Assembly: GCA_964389025.1 (NCBI GenBank)
Contig: CAYMCQ010000086.1
Location: 1 to 16,936, forward strand
Direction: 5' to 3'
Source: CAYMCQ01 sp964389025
Lineage (GTDB): Bacteria; Verrucomicrobiota; Verrucomicrobiia; Limisphaerales; CAYMCQ01
DNA length: 16,936 nucleotides
This document shows, piece after piece, positions 14,026-16,936 of the stretch; position 1 is the first letter of the stretch; every line of letters begins with the position of its first letter. The position numbers were made by a program, and so were the translations under genes. Below the pieces are notes generated by a model. That model did no database searches, was not told the DNA's origin, and worked only from the letters and a program-made list of their open reading frames with translations.

Positions 14026-14429
14026 TTTCTGGACAGACCGTGCAGATAGTGGTCGTGGTTGGCCGAAAGATCGGGCGGAAGATTTTCTGTTTCCGCAGCG
14101 AGCGCGAGCAGCTTGGCGTTGAATTCAACAACCTGCTGTTCACTCAATTCCGGCGTGGATTGGGACGCGGGAATCCAGCGTCCCGCTCGCGGCTGCTGTT
14201 TGTTTGCGCCATGCAAATAATAATCGTGATTGATGGCCAGATCATCCGGCAAATCACTCGTCGTCTTATAGGCCATCGCTGTTTCGCGCAGAACAAACGC
14301 TTCTTCGGATGAAACCGGCGGAGACTTTTCGGAATCAGGCAAGACCAGTTCCACCGCCGTTCCGTCGGGGAGATCAACACCCGGCGGCAGCTTCACCGTG
14401 CCTTTGGAAACTTTTACGATGCAGGTCAT
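14022..14429 (-). CDS. Candidate antitoxin with duplicated NHD-YLHG motif
   Basis: This 135-residue protein lies directly before the PIN toxin and overlaps it by 4 bases, so an antitoxin role is inferred from position. Residues 1-31 (KVSKGTVKLPPGVDLPDGT and on) look like a small AbrB/SpoVT or DUF104-type N terminus with a GT.V..V segment. A 16-residue motif occurs twice: DLPDDLAINHDYYLHG (59-74) and NLPPDLSANHDHYLHG (116-131, near the C terminus). Between them, residues 82-90 are encoded by a palindrome (14162-14184). The frame is open to 14489; the ATG at 14429 is chosen because it begins the compact N-terminal domain. I do not recognise a named family. Confidence 0.6.
   Translation of the reverse strand: MTCIVKVSKGTVKLPPGVDLPDGTAVELVLPDSEKSPPVSSEEAFVLRETAMAYKTTSDLPDDLAINHDYYLHGANKQQPRAGRWIPASQSTPELSEQQVVEFNAKLLALAAETENLPPDLSANHDHYLHGLSRK
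14156..14184. repeat. Palindromic repeat inside the antitoxin gene
   Basis: GGGACGC (14162-14168) and GCGTCCC (14178-14184) form a perfect 7-bp inverted repeat around a 9-base centre. GGATT (14156-14160) and AATCC (14172-14176) add an alternative pairing. The element is read in frame as residues 82-90 and separates the two copies of the duplicated motif. Confidence 0.55.
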
Positions 14430-14434
14430 GGTTC

Positions 14435-14545
14435 TGAACGCAATCTGCGCCGCGAGTGGATGAAATGCAAGTGCGGAGAAATGCTTCAACCGTGCCGTTG
14501 CGCTGACTTGTCTCGCCGAAATTGGATGAAGGCGGAAGGCGCAAA
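14435..14545 (-). promoter_or_regulatory. Two TTTCATCC elements upstream of the antitoxin gene
   Basis: On the minus strand one copy lies at about 14480-14440: CTCCGC, TTGCAT, TTCATCC, then GGCGCAGATT, with 17 bp between TTGCAT and CAGATT. A second, more divergent copy lies at about 14545-14500: TTCATCC, AATTTCGGCG, AGACAA. They resemble the sodA upstream element and may be promoters of the toxin-antitoxin pair or repeat units. Confidence 0.4.
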
Positions 14546-14560
14546 AGAATTCGGCCCAGC

Positions 14561-14588
14561 GGTTGCCCCGAAAGCTTTCGGGGCTACC
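14561..14588. repeat. Perfect 20-bp palindrome with flanking arms
   Basis: GCCCCGAAAG and CTTTCGGGGC (14565-14584) form a perfect 20-bp palindrome with an AAGCTT centre. After one T/T mismatch, GGT (14561-14563) pairs with ACC (14586-14588). It lies just upstream of the HNH remnant and may be the element that disrupted it. Confidence 0.65.
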
Positions 14589-14601
14589 ATGGGTCAGTCC
14601 C

Positions 14602-14697
14602 GATTTGATTCACGCCAAATCTTTGCCCGATAAAACCGTGCTGGAAAATTGCCAGATGTTGTGCGAAGACCACAATCGCAGGAAATCAGGAAAATAA
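14602..14697 (+). pseudogene. C-terminal remnant of an HNH endonuclease
   Basis: The frame reads DLIHAKSLPDKTVLENCQML and then CEDHNRRKSGK before a stop at 14695-14697. This matches the second half of HNH nucleases, where a DH..P.S.GG..T..N.Q.LC..HN.KKS pattern holds the central asparagine and the last histidine (N at residue 16, HN at 24-25 of the fragment). The first histidine region is replaced by LIH, and no N-terminal domain is present upstream. Instead a palindromic repeat ends 14 bases before it. It is a dead fragment, about 32 codons long. Confidence 0.55.
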
Positions 14698-14703
14698 AAA
14701 CGC

Positions 14704-14753
14704 CTCACCTCACCCTTAATCCCTCTCCCCTCCATCCGATGGAGCGGAGAGGG
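14704..14753. repeat. CCCTCTCC hairpin repeat, copy 1
   Basis: CCCTCTCC (14721-14728) pairs with GGAGAGGG (14746-14753), and inside it CTCCATC (14730-14736) pairs with GATGGAG (14738-14744). A pyrimidine-rich CTCACC leader precedes it. A near-identical hairpin in reverse orientation lies at 15663-15691. Confidence 0.7.
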
Positions 14754-14773
14754 AAATTATTTTGTGGGACGAT

Positions 14774-14860
14774 TACCCAGGGTAGTCTCGCTTCCGCCTT
14801 CGCCCGGCTTCGGCGCGACGAGCCAACCCTGGGCTGATTTCCGTAGCGCCTTCAGCGCAT
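14774..14860. repeat. CCCAGGGT / ACCCTGGG inverted-repeat element
   Basis: CCCAGGGT (14776-14783) and ACCCTGGG (14826-14833) flank a GC-rich interior with its own short hairpins (GCCTTCG / CGGCTTCGGC). It is followed by GTAGCGCCTTCAGCGC (14843-14858), which contains a short GCGC..TTC.GCGC symmetry. The 3' part overlaps the stop codon of the small reading frame at 14852-14986. Confidence 0.6.
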
Positions 14861-14986
14861 TTGAAATTTCCGCAATTTAGCAATGACGCTTTCGGCGGAT
14901 TGACTTTTGAGTTTGCCAGCGCGAAAGGCTTTGATTGCCCGTTTCGCATACGCGGCAGTTGAATTTTTAATTGCTTTGCGTGGCAT
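14852..14986 (-). CDS. Possible 44-residue basic protein
   Basis: This short frame starts 4 bases after the hisH stop and encodes MPRKAIKNSTAAYAKRAIKA followed by FRAGKLKSQSAESVIAKLRK and FQMR. It is strongly basic, likely helical, and has no cysteines or membrane segment. The 4-base spacing after hisH suggests translational coupling, but there is no Shine-Dalgarno. Its last codons run into a repeat element. I recognise no family. The regular, alanine- and lysine-rich composition looks protein-like rather than random, yet the length is short enough that chance cannot be excluded. Confidence 0.35.
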   Translation of the reverse strand: MPRKAIKNSTAAYAKRAIKAFRAGKLKSQSAESVIAKLRKFQMR

Positions 14987-14990
14987 AAAT

Positions 14991-15608
14991 TTATTTTGCC
15001 AGCTCCACAAAATTTTTCAGCAACTGCAATCCCACGTTCTGGCTTTTCTCCGGGTGAAATTGCGTCGCGAAAACATTGTCGCGCCAGACAGCGGACGCGA
15101 ACGTCTCGCCGTAGGTTGTGCGCGTGGCGACGATGGATTCGTCCTTCGGTTTCGGAAAAAAGCTGTGGACGAAATAAACGTAGCTGCCGTTCGGGATTCC
15201 ACGAAAGAGCGGGCAATTATTTTGCGCGAGTTCAAGCTGGTTCCAGCCGATCTGCGGAATTTTCAGCCCCGGTTTTTCCGTGAAGCGAACGACCTTGCCC
15301 TGAAAAATTCCCATGCCCGCCGCGCAACCGCTGAACTCCTCGCTCTTCTCGAACAACGCCTGGTAGCCGACGCAGATGCCAAGAAACGGTTTGCCGGTCT
15401 GGATGAATTTGCGCGACGCTTCAAGCAGTTCCTGTTTCCGCAGCGCGTTCACGCAATCATCGAACGCGCCGACGCCGGGCAAGACCATGCCGCGCGCGTC
15501 GCCGATCTCGTCGGGACGGCTCACGACGCGCAAGTCCGCGCCGACTTTCGTCAACGCCCGCTGCGCGCTGCGCAAATTGCCGGAGCCGTAGTCAATGAGA
15601 GCGATCAT
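14991..15608 (-). CDS. hisH: Imidazole glycerol phosphate synthase, glutaminase subunit HisH
   Basis: This 205-residue class I glutamine amidotransferase releases ammonia from glutamine for HisF in histidine biosynthesis (formation of imidazole glycerol phosphate and AICAR). The catalytic triad is C79 (GICVGYQALF), H185 and E187 (ATQFHPEKSQ). The oxyanion-strand motif is LPGVGAFD (43-50), and the N terminus MIALIDYGSGNLRS is typical. YVYFVHSF (143-150) and IPQIGWNQ (117-124) are HisH-specific. No hisF or hisA is adjacent, so the pathway genes are dispersed. Upstream lies a CGCAAAGA tandem repeat; rlmN ends 108 bp before. Confidence 0.95.
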   Translation of the reverse strand: MIALIDYGSGNLRSAQRALTKVGADLRVVSRPDEIGDARGMVLPGVGAFDDCVNALRKQELLEASRKFIQTGKPFLGICVGYQALFEKSEEFSGCAAGMGIFQGKVVRFTEKPGLKIPQIGWNQLELAQNNCPLFRGIPNGSYVYFVHSFFPKPKDESIVATRTTYGETFASAVWRDNVFATQFHPEKSQNVGLQLLKNFVELAK

Positions 15609-15620
15609 GTGGAGATATTA

Positions 15621-15650
15621 ACGCAAAGACGCAAAGACGCAAAGGCGCAA
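15621..15650. repeat. Tandem ACGCAAAG repeat upstream of hisH
   Basis: Three perfect ACGCAAAG units (15621-15644) are followed by a partial GCGCAA. They lie 13 bp upstream of the hisH start, inside the region where its promoter should be. On the minus strand the units supply TTGCGT hexamers at 16 bp from TAATAT, so they may contribute -35 sequences. Confidence 0.6.
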
Positions 15651-15662
15651 CAAGAAACCACT

Positions 15663-15691
15663 CCCTCTCCTCCATCAGATGGAGGAGAGGG
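15663..15691. repeat. CCCTCTCC hairpin repeat, copy 2 (inverted)
   Basis: CCCTCTCCTCCATC (15663-15676) is perfectly complementary to GATGGAGGAGAGGG (15678-15691), giving a 14-bp-arm palindrome. A GCCGGGGAGAGG tail follows, which is the reverse complement of the pyrimidine-rich leader type seen at copy 1. It lies between rlmN and hisH and could end rlmN transcription, although the following T-run is poor. Confidence 0.7.
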
Positions 15692-15716
15692 CCGGGGAGA
15701 GGAGGAGATTTTTAAC

Positions 15717-16877
15717 TCACCCGCTTTCACCTGGTGCGAGTTTGGACAACTCGCGTTCCGTCTTCAGGCGCAACTGCCCGCACGCCGCATCAATATCGCC
15801 GCCTTTTTCGCGGCGCAGCGTTGCGATGACTTTTTGTTTCTTCAACACGGCCAGAAACTTTTCCTGCGCTTCTTCGGATGGCCGCTCCCACGGGAGGTCT
15901 TCGACTTTGTTGTAGGGAATCAGGTTCACCTTCGCGCGCAGGCGATGCGCGAGTTGCGCCAGCGGCTTTGCCTGTTCAATTGAATCATTCACGCCCGCGA
16001 TCAAAATGTATTCAAACGTCAACATTCGTCCGTTTTGTTTCAGATAATATTCGCAGGCGGCGACCAAATCATTCAGCGGGAACTTGCGGTTGACCGGCAT
16101 GATTTTGTTCCGCACTTCATCCGTCGCGCCGTGCAAGGAGATTGCTAGGCGAAATTGCAGCGGCTCGTCGGCGAGCTTGCGGATTTGCGGAACGAGGCCG
16201 CTCGTGGAGATGGTGATCTTGCGCGCGCCGATTCCGCCGCCCCACGGAGCATTCAGGATTTTCAGCGCCTTCAAAAGATTTTCGTAATTCGCCAGCGGCT
16301 CGCCCATGCCCATGATGACGAGGTTATCCACTACGCGATTGACTATCGGCGATTGGCTATCGGCGTTTAATTTCGTCGGTTCATCGTCAATGGCCGATAG
16401 CCGATAGCCACGCTCTGAGCGCTCAATCGCCAGCACTTGCTCGACAATTTCTTCGACGCGCAAATTCCTTTTCCAGCCATCGAGTCCGCTCGCGCAGAAC
16501 TTGCAGCCGTAGGCGCAACCGACTTGAGTGGAAACGCAAAGCGTGTGGCGGTCGCTGGCTTCGCCGTAGAGCGCGGGGTTGGCGGGAATCAAAACACTTT
16601 CGATGAGCGAATGGTCGTTGAGCCGCCAGAGAAATTTTTGCGTTTCATCGGACGCGCCCTGCTTGCGGACAAGCTCCAGCGCGCTGAACGAAAAATTTTC
16701 CCGCAGCTTGTCGCGCAGCGCCTTCGGCAGATTCGTCATGGCGTCCCAACTGGTGACGCGATGTTGATAGAGCCATTCGCAAAGTTGCGCGGCCCGATAC
16801 GCAGGCTGATTCCATTCCTGAAATCGCGCCTGCAATTCCTCGAGCGTAAGCGATTTGATATCGGGCAGCACGGGCAC
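15717..16877 (-). CDS. rlmN: Dual-specificity 23S rRNA/tRNA methyltransferase RlmN
   Basis: This 386-residue radical SAM enzyme methylates C2 of an adenosine in 23S rRNA (A2503) and of A37 in some tRNAs. The iron-sulfur cluster cysteines are C121, C125 and C128 (GCAYGCKFCAS). C114 and the methyl-carrying C366 (DIDAACGQL) are both present, so it should be active. MGMGEP (189-194) and LAISLHGA (244-251) are family motifs. The N-terminal segment DIKSLTLEEL is typical. Residues about 155-181, between the first radical-SAM strand region and NLVIMGMGEP, are longer than usual and encoded by a palindromic repeat. The start is GTG at 16877, because an in-frame TAG lies 6 bases upstream; no Shine-Dalgarno is visible. 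Confidence 0.94.
   Translation of the reverse strand: MPVLPDIKSLTLEELQARFQEWNQPAYRAAQLCEWLYQHRVTSWDAMTNLPKALRDKLRENFSFSALELVRKQGASDETQKFLWRLNDHSLIESVLIPANPALYGEASDRHTLCVSTQVGCAYGCKFCASGLDGWKRNLRVEEIVEQVLAIERSERGYRLSAIDDEPTKLNADSQSPIVNRVVDNLVIMGMGEPLANYENLLKALKILNAPWGGGIGARKITISTSGLVPQIRKLADEPLQFRLAISLHGATDEVRNKIMPVNRKFPLNDLVAACEYYLKQNGRMLTFEYILIAGVNDSIEQAKPLAQLAHRLRAKVNLIPYNKVEDLPWERPSEEAQEKFLAVLKKQKVIATLRREKGGDIDAACGQLRLKTERELSKLAPGESG
16341..16410. repeat. GGCTATCGGC inverted repeat inside rlmN
   Basis: TGGCTATCGGC (16354-16364) and GCCGATAGCCA (16400-16410) are a perfect 11-bp inverted repeat. Each arm carries a second half-copy: CTATCGGC (16343-16350) and GGCCGATAG (16392-16400). The spacer is 35 bp. 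The element is translated in frame as about 26 extra residues (GYRLSAIDDE to SQSPIVN) in RlmN. Confidence 0.8.
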
Positions 16878-16880
16878 AGT

Positions 16881-16936
16881 CTAGCAGGCTGCTGCAAAAC
16901 CGGGTAATTTTTGTCTGAACTGTTTTCGGTCACGGT
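16881..16936. other. Possible insertion-sequence edge upstream of rlmN
   Basis: CTAG (16881-16884) is followed by CAGGCTGCTGCAAAACC, a sequence that looks like the terminal repeat of a transposable element. The window ends before any transposase could be seen. If real, the insertion would explain the in-frame TAG just before the rlmN GTG start. Confidence 0.25.

Noticed and set aside
14907..15983. 358-codon plus-strand frame
   Set aside because: It runs antisense across hisH and into rlmN, both with full catalytic motifs. It is a shadow of GC-rich coding sequence on the other strand.
5621..16936. CRISPR array or tRNA genes
   Set aside because: The repeats present are unrelated single palindromes without regular spacers, and no cloverleaf with a plausible anticodon loop was found by reading.

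Overview
The window reads as a chromosomal segment of a Gram-negative, probably aerobic bacterium. The best guess is Verrucomicrobiota (Pedosphaera/Limisphaerales-like). The reasons are two OmpL-like beta-barrel porins of the type common in that phylum, Mn-type superoxide dismutase, an rpmH-rnpA-yidD-yidC-jag block, few Shine-Dalgarno sequences, and a very high load of short palindromic repeats. The phylum assignment is inference; no rRNA or other marker gene is present.

Layout. Bases 1-792 hold the right part of a degraded or frameshifted IS630 transposase. A class II fructose-bisphosphate aldolase and a PilC/GspF pilus or secretion platform protein follow on the minus strand (999-3313). Two tandem paralogous porins lie on the plus strand (3782-6719). 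Each is closed by a strong terminator with the same stem, and a 138-bp composite palindromic element sits between them. The minus-strand block rpmH-rnpA-yidD-yidC-jag (10119 down to 6809) makes ribosomal protein L34, the RNase P protein, the membrane insertase with its helper, and a KH/R3H RNA-binding protein. It starts from a clear sigma70-like promoter with a very short leader, and two of its gaps contain long inverted repeats. No dnaA or origin is seen next to it.

The plus strand from 10257 to 12848 carries an SseB-like protein, an unknown lipoprotein and an exported TlpA-like thioredoxin. A bidirectional terminator separates these from sodA (minus). A PIN-toxin/antitoxin pair (minus, 4-bp overlap) follows. 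Next comes a repeat-rich stretch (14430-14850) with an HNH-nuclease remnant and several palindromes. The window ends with a possible 44-residue gene, hisH and rlmN (all minus).

The most interesting theme is repeats. At least seven different short inverted-repeat families occur between genes. Two palindromes lie inside open reading frames without breaking them: one in a linker of rlmN and one in the middle of the antitoxin gene. This resembles protein-coding palindromic elements described in Rickettsia, but the sequences here look unrelated. A second recurring signal, TTTCATCC with a GC-rich flank, appears upstream of sodA, twice upstream of the antitoxin, and once between the porins.
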